From Acutalibacter sp. (GTDB taxonomy: Bacteria > Bacillota > Clostridia > Oscillospirales > Acutalibacteraceae): a stretch of 7,568 bases of DNA. The position numbers and the translations under genes were made by a program. Each line of letters opens with the position of its first letter. Position 1 is the first letter of the stretch. This document shows positions 1-5,708 of the stretch, one piece after another. Below the pieces are notes generated by a model. It did no database searches. It worked only from the letters and a program-made list of their open reading frames with translations, and had not been told where the DNA came from. The stretch is from assembly GCA_022801475.1 (NCBI GenBank), contig JAAWSH010000074.1, forward strand, positions 1 through 7,568, written 5' to 3'.

Positions 1-98
1 AGAAGGAACAAAGAGAGAACAAAGAGAGAACAAAGAAGGAACAAAGAGAGAACAAAGAGAGAACAAAGAAGGAACAAAGAGAGAACAAAGAAGGAACC
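1..98 (+). repeat. Purine-rich 11-bp tandem repeat array, truncated at window edge
   Basis: Eight complete 11-bp units plus a partial one run from base 1 to 98. Two unit types occur: A (agaaggaacaa) and B (agagagaacaa), in the order A B B A B B A B A', so there is a 33-bp higher-order period at first. The + strand contains only purines and a single C per unit. All three forward frames stay open through the array. Frame 1 would read as an 11-residue repeat (RRNKERTKREQ) ending at a TGA at 112-114, just inside the hom ribosome binding site, so it could be the tail of an upstream gene. The low complexity fits a non-coding array equally well. The left boundary is outside the window. Confidence 0.9.
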
Positions 99-127
99 AT
101 CGAAAATAGAATGAGGAAGTGGTGTAA

Positions 128-1375
128 ATGGCAGAGATAGCGGTACTGGGCCACGGCGTAGTGGGCTCCGGCGTGCTGGAGGTACTGCGGACCCACCAGG
201 AGAGTATTGCCCGCAGAGCGAAAGAGGAGATCCACGTAAAGCATATCCTGGACCTGCGGGATTTTCCCCAGCTGCCCTATGGGGACAGCTTTACCAAGGA
301 TTTCAACGTGATTTTAAGCGACCCAGAGGTGCGCATTGTGGTAGAGTGTATGGGGGGCCTGGACCCAGCTTACCGGTTTGTGCGGGCCTGTTTGGAAAAC
401 GGCAAAAGCGTGGCTACCTCCAATAAAGAACTGGTGGCGGCCAAGGGCGCGGAGCTGCTGGCCATTGCCCAGCGGAATAACCTGAATTTTCTGTTCGAGG
501 CCAGCGTGGGCGGGGGCATCCCCATTATCCGGCCCATCAGCCAGTGCCTGGCCGCCAATGAGGTGGGGGAGATTGCCGGGATTCTCAATGGCACTACCAA
601 CTTCATTTTAACCAAGATGATCCGGGAGCACATGGGCTTTCCCGAGGCCCTGAAGCTGGCCCAGGAGCTGGGCTACGCCGAGCGGGACCCCTCTGCCGAC
701 GTGGAGGGCGCGGACGCCTGCCGGAAGATCTGCATCCTGGCCAGCCTGGCCTTTGGCAGCCACGTGTACCCCGAACAGGTGCATACCGAGGGCATTACGA
801 ACATCACCCTGGAGGACGTGGCCTACGCCGGGGCCTGGGGCGGGGTGATTAAGCTCATTGGCCAGGTGAAGATGGGGGAGAACGGGAAAATCGCCATTCA
901 GGTGGCCCCCATGTTCATCCACCGGGAGAGCCAGCTAGCCAATGTGGACGATGTGTTTAACGGCATTCTGGTCCGGGGAGACGCCACCGGCGACGTGGTG
1001 TTCTACGGCAAGGGCGCGGGCAAGCTGCCCACCGCCAGCGCTGTGGTGGCGGACGTTATCGACTGCGTCAAGCACTTTAAGGCCCGGAAGTACCTGTTCT
1101 GGGAGGACGCCAAGCCGGACTATGTAGAGCCCTTTGGAGAGACGGAGGGGGATTTCTTTGTGCGGGTGCGCTTTGGCGGGGATTCCGCCGGAGCCTTTGC
1201 CCAGGCGGAAAAGCTGTTCCCCGGGGCGGCGCGGATTATCCGCAAAGAGGAGGAGCCCGGCGAGGCGGGCTTCACGGTGGCCGGCATTACGGAGAACGGC
1301 TTGCAAAAGAAGCTGAAAGCCTTGGCCGGACAGGGCGTAGAGGTGCTGGGCCGGATTAAGATTTCGGACTATTAA
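128..1375 (+). CDS. hom: Homoserine dehydrogenase
   Basis: This 415-residue enzyme reduces L-aspartate 4-semialdehyde to L-homoserine with NAD(P)H, at the branch leading to threonine and methionine, in the cytoplasm. The N-terminal Rossmann fold shows the dinucleotide motif G8-H-G10-V-V-G13. The catalytic domain has SNKELVA around Lys100, EASVGGGIP at 124-132 and GILNGTTNFIL at 151-161. The family signature AQELGYAERDPSADVEGADACRK (in outline, 178-200) carries Asp196 and Lys200, equivalent by spacing to the catalytic Asp/Lys pair of the yeast enzyme. GAGKLPTASAVVADV lies at 296-310. Residues from about 343 to the end look like a C-terminal ACT-type regulatory domain, the usual site of threonine feedback. 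Length is normal for the family (about 400-430). The ATG at 128 is preceded by GAGGAAG at 113-119, 8 bases away. It lies 50 bases upstream of thrB and is probably co-transcribed with it. Confidence 0.97.
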   Translation: MAEIAVLGHGVVGSGVLEVLRTHQESIARRAKEEIHVKHILDLRDFPQLPYGDSFTKDFNVILSDPEVRIVVECMGGLDPAYRFVRACLENGKSVATSNKELVAAKGAELLAIAQRNNLNFLFEASVGGGIPIIRPISQCLAANEVGEIAGILNGTTNFILTKMIREHMGFPEALKLAQELGYAERDPSADVEGADACRKICILASLAFGSHVYPEQVHTEGITNITLEDVAYAGAWGGVIKLIGQVKMGENGKIAIQVAPMFIHRESQLANVDDVFNGILVRGDATGDVVFYGKGAGKLPTASAVVADVIDCVKHFKARKYLFWEDAKPDYVEPFGETEGDFFVRVRFGGDSAGAFAQAEKLFPGAARIIRKEEEPGEAGFTVAGITENGLQKKLKALAGQGVEVLGRIKISDY

Positions 1376-1382
1376 GCTGGAG

Positions 1383-1399
1383 AGTTGGCTTTGCCAACT
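1383..1399 (+). other. Small hairpin between hom and thrB
   Basis: agttggc and gccaact form a perfect 7-bp inverted repeat around a ttt loop. No T-run follows, so it is not a standard intrinsic terminator. It sits 14 bases before the thrB ribosome binding site (AGGGGGA, 1413-1419). It could modulate mRNA stability or the hom:thrB ratio, but nothing in the sequence shows this. Confidence 0.45.
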
Positions 1400-1425
1400 A
1401 TCATAACATATAAGGGGGAATCCCA

Positions 1426-2322
1426 ATGATCCGCATCGACGTGCCCGCCACCAGCGCCAACCTGGGCTCTGGCTTCGACTCTCTGGGCCTGGCGCTGACT
1501 ATGAAAAACCGGGTGTGGATGGAGGAATACGACGGGCTGGAAATCAGCTGTACCGACTCCACAGAGGTGCCCAAGGACGAGAGCAACCTGATCTTTTGGG
1601 CCGCCAAGCACCTATATGAGGTCTGCGGCAAAAAGCTGCCGGGGCTGAAAATCATTCAAGAGAATAATATTCCCATGGCCCGGGGCCTGGGCAGCAGCTC
1701 GGCGTGTATTGTGGCGGGCATATTGGCCGCCAACCGCTTTATGGGCAATCCCTTAAGCAAGACGGACCTGATTAACCTGGCGGCCAAGATTGAGGGCCAC
1801 CCGGATAATACCAGCCCGGCCCTCTCTGGGGGGCTGGTGGCCTCCGCCATGGAGGGGGAGCGGGTGTACAGCGTCAGCGTGCCGGTGAGCGATAAAATCC
1901 GCTTTGCCCTGATGATACCGCCCTTTGAGCTGAAAACCGAAAAGGCCCGTGCCGCCCTGCCCAAGGAGTACAGCCGGGAGGACGCGGTGTATAACCTGTC
2001 CCGGTCGGGGCTGATGACCGCCTCGCTGTTTTCCGGCGAGCTGCATAACCTGCGGGTGGCGGTGCAGGACCGCATCCACCAGCCGTACCGGTCGGGGCTC
2101 ATCGAAAACTATGACAATGTGTTCCGCATGAGCTACGAGCTGGGCTCTTTGGGCACCTACGTCAGCGGGGCCGGGCCCACCATCATCGCCATGATCGACG
2201 CCCAAAACGCCCAGGCTTTTGGCAAGGCCTGCGTCAGCCACCTGGCGGACAAGGGCATTACCGGCTGGCGGGTGGAGATCCTCCAGGCGGACCAGGAGGG
2301 GGCTAAGGTGGTTATCGAATGA
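1426..2322 (+). CDS. thrB: Homoserine kinase (GHMP kinase family)
   Basis: This 298-residue cytoplasmic enzyme phosphorylates L-homoserine with ATP to O-phospho-L-homoserine, the substrate of threonine synthase. The N-terminus VPATSANLGSGFDSLGLAL (6-24) is the typical opening of GHMP kinases. The ATP-binding loop PMARGLGSSSA lies at 83-93, EGHPDN at 123-128, and the C-terminal GHMP motif YVSGAGPT at 245-252. Length matches the family (about 290-320). The ATG at 1426 has AGGGGGA at 1413-1419, 6 bases upstream. It follows hom as a hom-thrB unit. Threonine synthase (thrC), which often accompanies them, is not in this window. The stop codon overlaps an ATG (ATGA, 2319-2322), a common translational-coupling arrangement, but the frame that follows is short (see the next entry). 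Confidence 0.97.
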   Translation: MIRIDVPATSANLGSGFDSLGLALTMKNRVWMEEYDGLEISCTDSTEVPKDESNLIFWAAKHLYEVCGKKLPGLKIIQENNIPMARGLGSSSACIVAGILAANRFMGNPLSKTDLINLAAKIEGHPDNTSPALSGGLVASAMEGERVYSVSVPVSDKIRFALMIPPFELKTEKARAALPKEYSREDAVYNLSRSGLMTASLFSGELHNLRVAVQDRIHQPYRSGLIENYDNVFRMSYELGSLGTYVSGAGPTIIAMIDAQNAQAFGKACVSHLADKGITGWRVEILQADQEGAKVVIE

Positions 2323-2419
2323 CCGAAGAGCGGCTGCGCTCCTGCTGCTCAGCGCGCTGCTGTGGCAGGGCAACCGGGCGCTGAGAGCGCGGCGCAAGGC
2401 CCGATCGCGGGGCGCGTGA
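2319..2419 (+). pseudogene. Possible frameshifted micro-ORF for a small membrane peptide
   Basis: An ATG overlapping the thrB stop opens a frame reading MTEERLR and then nothing sensible, stopping at 2382-2384. The frame reached by stepping back one base near 2339 reads LLLLSALLWQGNRALRARRK and continues basic to a TGA at 2417-2419. Together they would make a peptide of about 34 residues with one hydrophobic segment followed by an Arg/Lys-rich tail, a plausible single-span inner-membrane peptide. The hydrophobic frame has no ATG, GTG or TTG of its own nearby and no ribosome binding site. It could be a degraded gene, a sequencing error or chance. It is in frame with the next gene, whose earliest GTG (2420) directly follows the TGA. 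Confidence 0.25.
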
Positions 2420-2440
2420 GTGCGGAAGGGAGTATCCAAA

Positions 2441-2965
2441 ATGGCAGAGCAAGTGAAAGAGCAAAAGATCAGCAAAAACTGGCTGATAGCGGGAATTCTC
2501 ATTTTGTTGACTCTAGTGCTTGCCCTAGCCCCAGCGGCCTGGCAGTGGCACAAGGCCAAGAGCTGGGAGGAAGCGCTGCTCCAGGTGGCGGGCAGCGAGG
2601 CGGCGGTCCTATGGAAAGACTACTATATCAGCGACTACCAGGAGTTCTGCCGGCAGGACCCGGCTTCTTTCGCGGGGATGCTTTCCGATAAAGGCCGGGA
2701 GGTCCGGGATAAGCTGGACTATTTGCGGGAGAACGGCGGGCCAAGCCACGAGGGGCCTGGGCTGGTGCTTACTTTATATACCAACCTGGCGGTCCACCGC
2801 ATGGAGCGTGGAGACAGCCCGGAGCTGGAGGCGGCCTTCCGGGAGCTGCGGCCGGGGCTGGCGCTGCTTTTCGACTGGGACACAGCCGAGACCTACGCCC
2901 TGCTCCAGGACTTAGGTCCGCTGGAGGAGCGCTTAGAGGCGGTGGAGGACTTGACAATGGACTGA
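2441..2965 (+). CDS. Unrecognised membrane-anchored protein
   Basis: I do not recognise a family for this 174-residue protein. A short charged N-terminus (MAEQVKEQKISKN) precedes one hydrophobic span at about 14-34 (WLIAGILILLTLVLALAPAA), with no lipobox Cys and no clear signal-peptidase site. A signal anchor with the rest outside the cell is the simplest reading, though topology is not certain. The remainder is soluble, Glu/Leu-rich and probably helical, with an acidic C-terminal 30 residues. I chose ATG 2441 because GGAAGGGAG at 2424-2432 lies 8 bases upstream. An in-frame GTG at 2420 would add seven residues but has no such site. It lies about 120 bases after thrB and may be read in the same transcript. 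A hairpin and then the lysC promoter follow. Confidence 0.75.
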   Translation: MAEQVKEQKISKNWLIAGILILLTLVLALAPAAWQWHKAKSWEEALLQVAGSEAAVLWKDYYISDYQEFCRQDPASFAGMLSDKGREVRDKLDYLRENGGPSHEGPGLVLTLYTNLAVHRMERGDSPELEAAFRELRPGLALLFDWDTAETYALLQDLGPLEERLEAVEDLTMD

Positions 2966-2981
2966 GGGCCTTTGGGGGGCT

Positions 2982-3006
2982 GGCTTTGCCTGATAAGGGC
3001 AAGGCT
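2982..3006 (+). other. Hairpin after the membrane protein, weak terminator candidate
   Basis: Bases 2982-2990 and 2998-3006 pair over 9 positions (two of them G-U) around the 7-base loop tgataag. It is 17 bases after the stop at 2965 and upstream of the lysC promoter, where a transcript end would be expected. The T-run is missing, so intrinsic termination is uncertain. The rest of 3007-3077 shows only GC-rich sequence with no gene. Confidence 0.3.
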
Positions 3007-3077
3007 TGGCGTCCGCTGGGGGGGGAACCTCGACAAGGGGACTGACCCGCTCCAAATACCCCAATGCGCCCCCGCTC

Positions 3078-3106
3078 TTGACAGCGCTTTCCATCCACGC
3101 TATAAT
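3078..3106 (+). promoter_or_regulatory. Consensus sigma-A promoter for lysC
   Basis: TTGACA at 3078-3083 and TATAAT at 3101-3106 are separated by exactly 17 bases, a perfect match to the housekeeping promoter consensus. The start of transcription should be near 3113, giving a leader of about 215 bases before the lysC start at 3327. A 12-base string, ctatactaagag, just downstream (3119-3130) recurs exactly at the rpmG promoter (5620-5631), where it contains the -10 box. Confidence 0.9.
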
Positions 3107-3145
3107 ATCACTACTTGACTATACTAAGAGCCTATCCCGAAATAA

Positions 3146-3212
3146 GACGCGCGCAGGTTGCGCCGTCAGATTTTTCGTCAAAAAGTGCAGATTGAGCGCA
3201 GACAATCTGACG
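3146..3212 (+). promoter_or_regulatory. lysC leader with competing hairpins (possible attenuator)
   Basis: Hairpin A: 3146-3155 pairs with 3159-3167 (GACG-c-GCGCA / TGCGC-CGTC, loop ggt), followed by aga and five T at 3171-3175, terminator-like. Pairing B: CGTCAGATT (3164-3172) is complementary to AATCTGACG (3204-3212) and shares bases with the 3' arm of A. Hairpin C: CAGATTG (3188-3194) pairs with CAATCTG (3203-3209) and excludes B. Such mutually exclusive pairings are what an attenuator would show. No lysine riboswitch sequence is recognisable, and no Lys-rich leader peptide with a good ribosome binding site was found. An alternative is a dispersed intergenic repeat element that landed here. 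The pairings are seen; the function is inferred. Confidence 0.45.
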
Positions 3213-3243
3213 ATTGACAAGCGAATGACGATTGACAAGCGAA
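3208..3243 (+). repeat. Perfect 18-bp tandem duplication in the lysC leader
   Basis: tgacgattgacaagcgaa occurs twice back to back (3208-3225 and 3226-3243). The first copy contains the 3' end of the pairing arm used in structure B of the leader, so the duplication offers a second TGACG that could pair with CGTCA. It may be a recent slippage event or a paired binding site. Confidence 0.85.
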
Positions 3244-3326
3244 AGCTGTGCTTTGTGACGGAAAATATGTAAGCAAACTGTGTGCGGATTATTTTGGGAT
3301 TGGCTCTAAATCCAGAGGGGTTGTAT

Positions 3327-4535
3327 ATGGCTTTAATCGTTCAGAAATTCGGCGGCACCTCCGTCCGGGACGCCGAACGCATCGATAATGTGGCGAGAAT
3401 CGTCACCTCCGCCTATAAGGACGGCAACGATATGATCGTGGTGGTCTCCGCCCAGGGCGATACCACCGACGACCTGATCGCCAAGGCGGCCGAGGTGAAC
3501 CACCGCCCCAGCAAGCGGGAGATGGATATGCTGAAATCCGCCGGGGAGCAGATGTCCGCAGCCCTCCTGGCCATGGCCATCGAGCGCATGGGCTACCCAG
3601 TGATTTCCCTGCTGGGCTGGCAGGCAGGGATCAACACTACCTCGGACTACGGCAGTGCCCGCATTAAAAAAATCGACGCATCCCGTGTAAAGAAAGAACT
3701 GGATAAGCGGCGCATTGTGGTAATCGCCGGCTTCCAGGGCTTCAATCGTTATGGAGACATAACCACCCTGGGCCGGGGTGCTTCAGATACCAGCGCGGTG
3801 GCCATGGCCGCCGTGATGCACGCAGACCTGTGCCAGATTTACACGGATGTGGACGGGGTGTACACCGCCGACCCCCGGAAGATTCCCGGGGCCAAGAAGC
3901 TCTCCTGCATCACCTACGACGAGATGCTGGAGCTGGCCTCTTTGGGGGCCCAGGTGCTGCATAACCGGTCCGTGGAAATGGCGAAAAAATATAATATTGA
4001 ATTGGAGGTCCTCTCCAGCCTAACTGGTGCCAGGGGGACCATTGTCAAGGAGGAGAACGGCGTGGAACAAATGCTCATCAGTGGTGTGGCGAAGGACGAC
4101 AACATAGCCCGCATTTCAATTATCGGCGTGCCCGACAAGCCCGGCCTGGCCTTTAAGATTTTCTCCAAGCTTTCCAGCAAGGGCACCAATGTGGACATCA
4201 TCTTGCAGTCCATTGGCCGCAATGGCACCAAGGACATCAGCTTTACGGTGGAGAAGGACCGGATGGAGGACACCATCGACCTCTTGAAAGAGTACACCGA
4301 AAAGCTGGGGGCCAGCAGCCTGGTGGCGGACGACAATGTTTCCAAGGTGTCGATTGTGGGCGCGGGCATGGAGAGCCACCCCGGCGTGGCGGCGGAAATG
4401 TTCGAGGCGCTGTTCAGCCGGAACGTGAACATCCAGATGATTTCCACTAGCGAGATCAAGATCTCGGTGCTGGTGCATAAGTCAGACAGCGACCGGGCGG
4501 TAGAGGCCATTCACCAGAAGTTCTTCGAGTCGTAA
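3327..4535 (+). CDS. lysC: Aspartate kinase (two-product LysC type)
   Basis: This 402-residue enzyme phosphorylates L-aspartate with ATP to 4-phospho-L-aspartate, the entry step for lysine, threonine, methionine and diaminopimelate. The amino-acid kinase domain begins with KFGGTS (Lys7-Ser12). VVVSAQGDTTDDLI is at 38-51, GDITTLGRGASDTSAVA at 143-159, and YTDVDGVYTADPR at 172-184. Two ACT domains follow, about 262-325 and 339-400, with NVDIILQSI and NVNIQMISTSEIKISVLV as effector-site strands. This layout matches Bacillus and Corynebacterium LysC. I chose ATG 3327 for its AGAGGGG at 3314-3320, 6 bases away. A GTG at 3282 would add 15 atypical residues. Feedback by lysine or threonine is expected from the family, but which one cannot be told here. 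It has its own promoter and supplies hom and thrB upstream. A 5-bp GC hairpin at 4554-4572 follows the stop. Confidence 0.97.
   Translation: MALIVQKFGGTSVRDAERIDNVARIVTSAYKDGNDMIVVVSAQGDTTDDLIAKAAEVNHRPSKREMDMLKSAGEQMSAALLAMAIERMGYPVISLLGWQAGINTTSDYGSARIKKIDASRVKKELDKRRIVVIAGFQGFNRYGDITTLGRGASDTSAVAMAAVMHADLCQIYTDVDGVYTADPRKIPGAKKLSCITYDEMLELASLGAQVLHNRSVEMAKKYNIELEVLSSLTGARGTIVKEENGVEQMLISGVAKDDNIARISIIGVPDKPGLAFKIFSKLSSKGTNVDIILQSIGRNGTKDISFTVEKDRMEDTIDLLKEYTEKLGASSLVADDNVSKVSIVGAGMESHPGVAAEMFEALFSRNVNIQMISTSEIKISVLVHKSDSDRAVEAIHQKFFES
4062..4535 (+). CDS. lysC: Predicted internal-start beta subunit of aspartate kinase
   Basis: Inside lysC and in the same frame, GTG at codon 246 is preceded by AAGGAGGAG (4047-4055) at a spacing of 6 bases, a near-perfect Shine-Dalgarno. 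Initiation there would give a 157-residue protein beginning MEQMLISGVAKDDN and holding just the two ACT regulatory domains. In Bacillus subtilis aspartokinase II the beta subunit is known to start internally at codon 246 and to assemble with the alpha subunit, which matches this position. ATG 4071 (codon 249) is a second candidate but lies 15 bases from the site. The signal is seen; translation of this product is inferred from the family. Confidence 0.6.
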   Translation: MEQMLISGVAKDDNIARISIIGVPDKPGLAFKIFSKLSSKGTNVDIILQSIGRNGTKDISFTVEKDRMEDTIDLLKEYTEKLGASSLVADDNVSKVSIVGAGMESHPGVAAEMFEALFSRNVNIQMISTSEIKISVLVHKSDSDRAVEAIHQKFFES

Positions 4536-4587
4536 GTGGAAGCCCAAATATTTCCCCGCGCCTATGCCGGGGTTTAGGAGTGACATC

Positions 4588-5370
4588 ATGGACTTTAATC
4601 CCTTCCAATTAATACAAAACGCCCTGTCCCAGGAACTCTCCCAGCAGGGCTTTAGCGAGGCTCAGGACCTGGAGGACCCCGCGGGCCGGGCAGTGATGTT
4701 TGTGGCCGCGGATGTGGCATACAGTCTGCTGTATGACGACAAGCGCAAAAGCTTTATTCTGCGCTCTACCTCGCTGACAGATGGCAAGCCCGGGGACTGG
4801 CGGGAGCTCTCCCGGTGGCTGTTTGACAAAATGAGCGGGGAGCGGGCCGACGCGGAGAGCATTCTTAACGACTTTTTGGACGTGGTGCGGGGCCCCAAGC
4901 GGGTGGCCATTGTGCAGCAGCGCAAAAAAAGGGGCCAGGACGAGCGGAACATTGACCCCATGTTTTTCATCAACCGGCTGGTGAATATTTTCCCGGAGCT
5001 AAAGGACCAGCTGAACCAGGAAAAGATTGTCTATGGCCAGGTGCGCTTTGTCACCTTTATCAAACACAAGGTGGTTCCCTTGTGTGAGGACCTGGTCAAC
5101 CAGTATCCGGACAGCGAACCGGTGCAGAAGCTTTGCGGACTGTTAGATGATATGTATAAGAATGGGGACATGGACCTGCGGTCTATTGTTACCTATGTGC
5201 TGCTCAACGGTCTTTCCGCCCAAGCCTATGGCAAGCTGGCCTCTGGGCTGGGGGAGGAGCTGCAAAAGATCAGCGGTTTTTCCCGCAAGCTCATTGGCAA
5301 GAACATCAAGCCTGAAAAGAAGAAAAAGAAGAGCGGCAAAAAGGTGGAGGCCCGGCTGGATAAGCGGTGA
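4588..5370 (+). CDS. Unrecognised 260-residue soluble protein with Lys-rich tail
   Basis: I cannot name the family. No signal peptide or membrane span is visible, so it is probably cytoplasmic. The N-terminal third (MDFNPFQLIQNALSQELSQQ onward) looks like a mixed alpha/beta domain with LRSTSLTDGKPGDWRELSRWL near 57-77. The middle (120-215) is mostly helical. From about 238 to the end it is strongly basic, with a run of five Lys (KPEKKKKKSGKK), which suggests binding to nucleic acid, ribosome or membrane phosphate, without proof. ATG 4588 is favoured by TTAGGAG (4574-4580), 7 bases upstream. ATG 4564 lacks a ribosome binding site. It starts 52 bases after lysC and probably shares its promoter. 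A GTG overlapping its stop (5367) opens a frame into the repeat array, rejected as a gene. Confidence 0.8.
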   Translation: MDFNPFQLIQNALSQELSQQGFSEAQDLEDPAGRAVMFVAADVAYSLLYDDKRKSFILRSTSLTDGKPGDWRELSRWLFDKMSGERADAESILNDFLDVVRGPKRVAIVQQRKKRGQDERNIDPMFFINRLVNIFPELKDQLNQEKIVYGQVRFVTFIKHKVVPLCEDLVNQYPDSEPVQKLCGLLDDMYKNGDMDLRSIVTYVLLNGLSAQAYGKLASGLGEELQKISGFSRKLIGKNIKPEKKKKKSGKKVEARLDKR

Positions 5371-5418
5371 CTCCATCTAGACAGGAGCGGGCGGGGAACT
5401 TAGGCGGGGACAGAAAAA

Positions 5419-5583
5419 TCCCGTGGCGGAGAATTTTCCGCGATGGAAGGTTCCCGTGGAGGAGAACTTTCTGCGATGGAAAGTTCCCGTGGAGGAGAAC
5501 TTTCCGCGATGGAAGGTTCCCGTGGCGGAGAGCTTTCCGTAATGGAAAGTTCCCGTGGCGGAGAGCTTTTCGTAATGGAAAGT
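5419..5583 (+). repeat. Five 33-bp tandem repeats forming a row of RNA hairpins
   Basis: Five adjacent 33-base units begin at 5419, 5452, 5485, 5518 and 5551. Each starts tcccgtgg and ends ggaaggt or ggaaagt. The end of one unit and the middle of the next pair as a 9-bp stem with a 10-base loop: 5445-5453/5464-5472, 5478-5486/5497-5505, 5511-5519/5530-5538 and 5544-5552/5563-5571. The second is perfect (GGAAAGTTC / GAACTTTCC). Stem differences among units are all A/G or C/T and leave Watson-Crick or G-U pairs in the + strand RNA. Because 33 is a multiple of three, all six frames stay largely open, which explains the long spurious ORFs here. It lies in what should be the 3' untranslated part of the lysC transcript. 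Confidence 0.9.
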
Positions 5584-5596
5584 TCTCCGCCTGGGC

Positions 5597-5626
5597 TTGA
5601 CAAACTCCCCAAAACCATGCTATACT
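5597..5626 (+). promoter_or_regulatory. Sigma-A promoter for rpmG-secE-nusG
   Basis: TTGACA at 5597-5602 and TATACT at 5621-5626 are 18 bases apart. Transcription should begin near 5633, about 75 bases before the L33 start. It lies directly after the 33-bp repeats and just before a hairpin with seven T. Confidence 0.85.
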
Positions 5627-5657
5627 AAGAGTACCTCGTAAAGAGGGCTCTTTTTTT
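5627..5657 (+). terminator. Probable intrinsic terminator overlapping the rpmG promoter
   Basis: AAGAG (5627-5631) and CCTC (5634-5637) pair with GAGG (5643-5646) and CTCTT (5648-5652) around the loop gtaaa, with small internal bulges, and the 3' arm runs into seven T (5651-5657). RNA arriving from the lysC side can form the whole stem. RNA started at about 5633 keeps only the inner 4 bp. So it could end the upstream transcript while sparing the rpmG one. The stem is imperfect and fairly short. Confidence 0.5.
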
Positions 5658-5708
5658 GTACCCACTTTTTCGAGGGAGGCAAATTGAAGAAATGGAGGCG
5701 CCGAAAAC

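Noticed and set aside
935..1426. Long reverse-strand ORF opposite hom (and similar ones opposite thrB and lysC)
   Set aside because: These are shadows of GC-rich coding sequence. The + strand products are unmistakable family members, and the reverse frames have no ribosome binding sites.
3225..3272. 15-codon leader peptide (MTIDKRKLCFVTENM) before lysC
   Set aside because: It has no ribosome binding site and only two Lys codons, and its ATG arises at the junction of the 18-bp duplication.
3006..3272. 88-residue ORF across the lysC promoter and leader
   Set aside because: It runs through a perfect sigma-A promoter and the hairpin leader, with no ribosome binding site and no protein-like composition.
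3113..3326. Lysine riboswitch (L-box)
   Set aside because: I looked for its conserved core strings in the leader and could not find them. A covariance-model scan would settle it.
5419..5583. CRISPR array
   Set aside because: The units are directly adjacent with no unique spacers, and no cas genes are present.
5367..5600. Forward ORF (and several reverse ones, such as 5400-5618 and 5306-5746) with 11-residue repeats across the 33-bp array
   Set aside because: A 33-base tandem repeat without stops keeps every frame open. None of these frames has a convincing ribosome binding site, the array contains stem-preserving variation, and the promoter and terminator signals overlap the ends of the frames.
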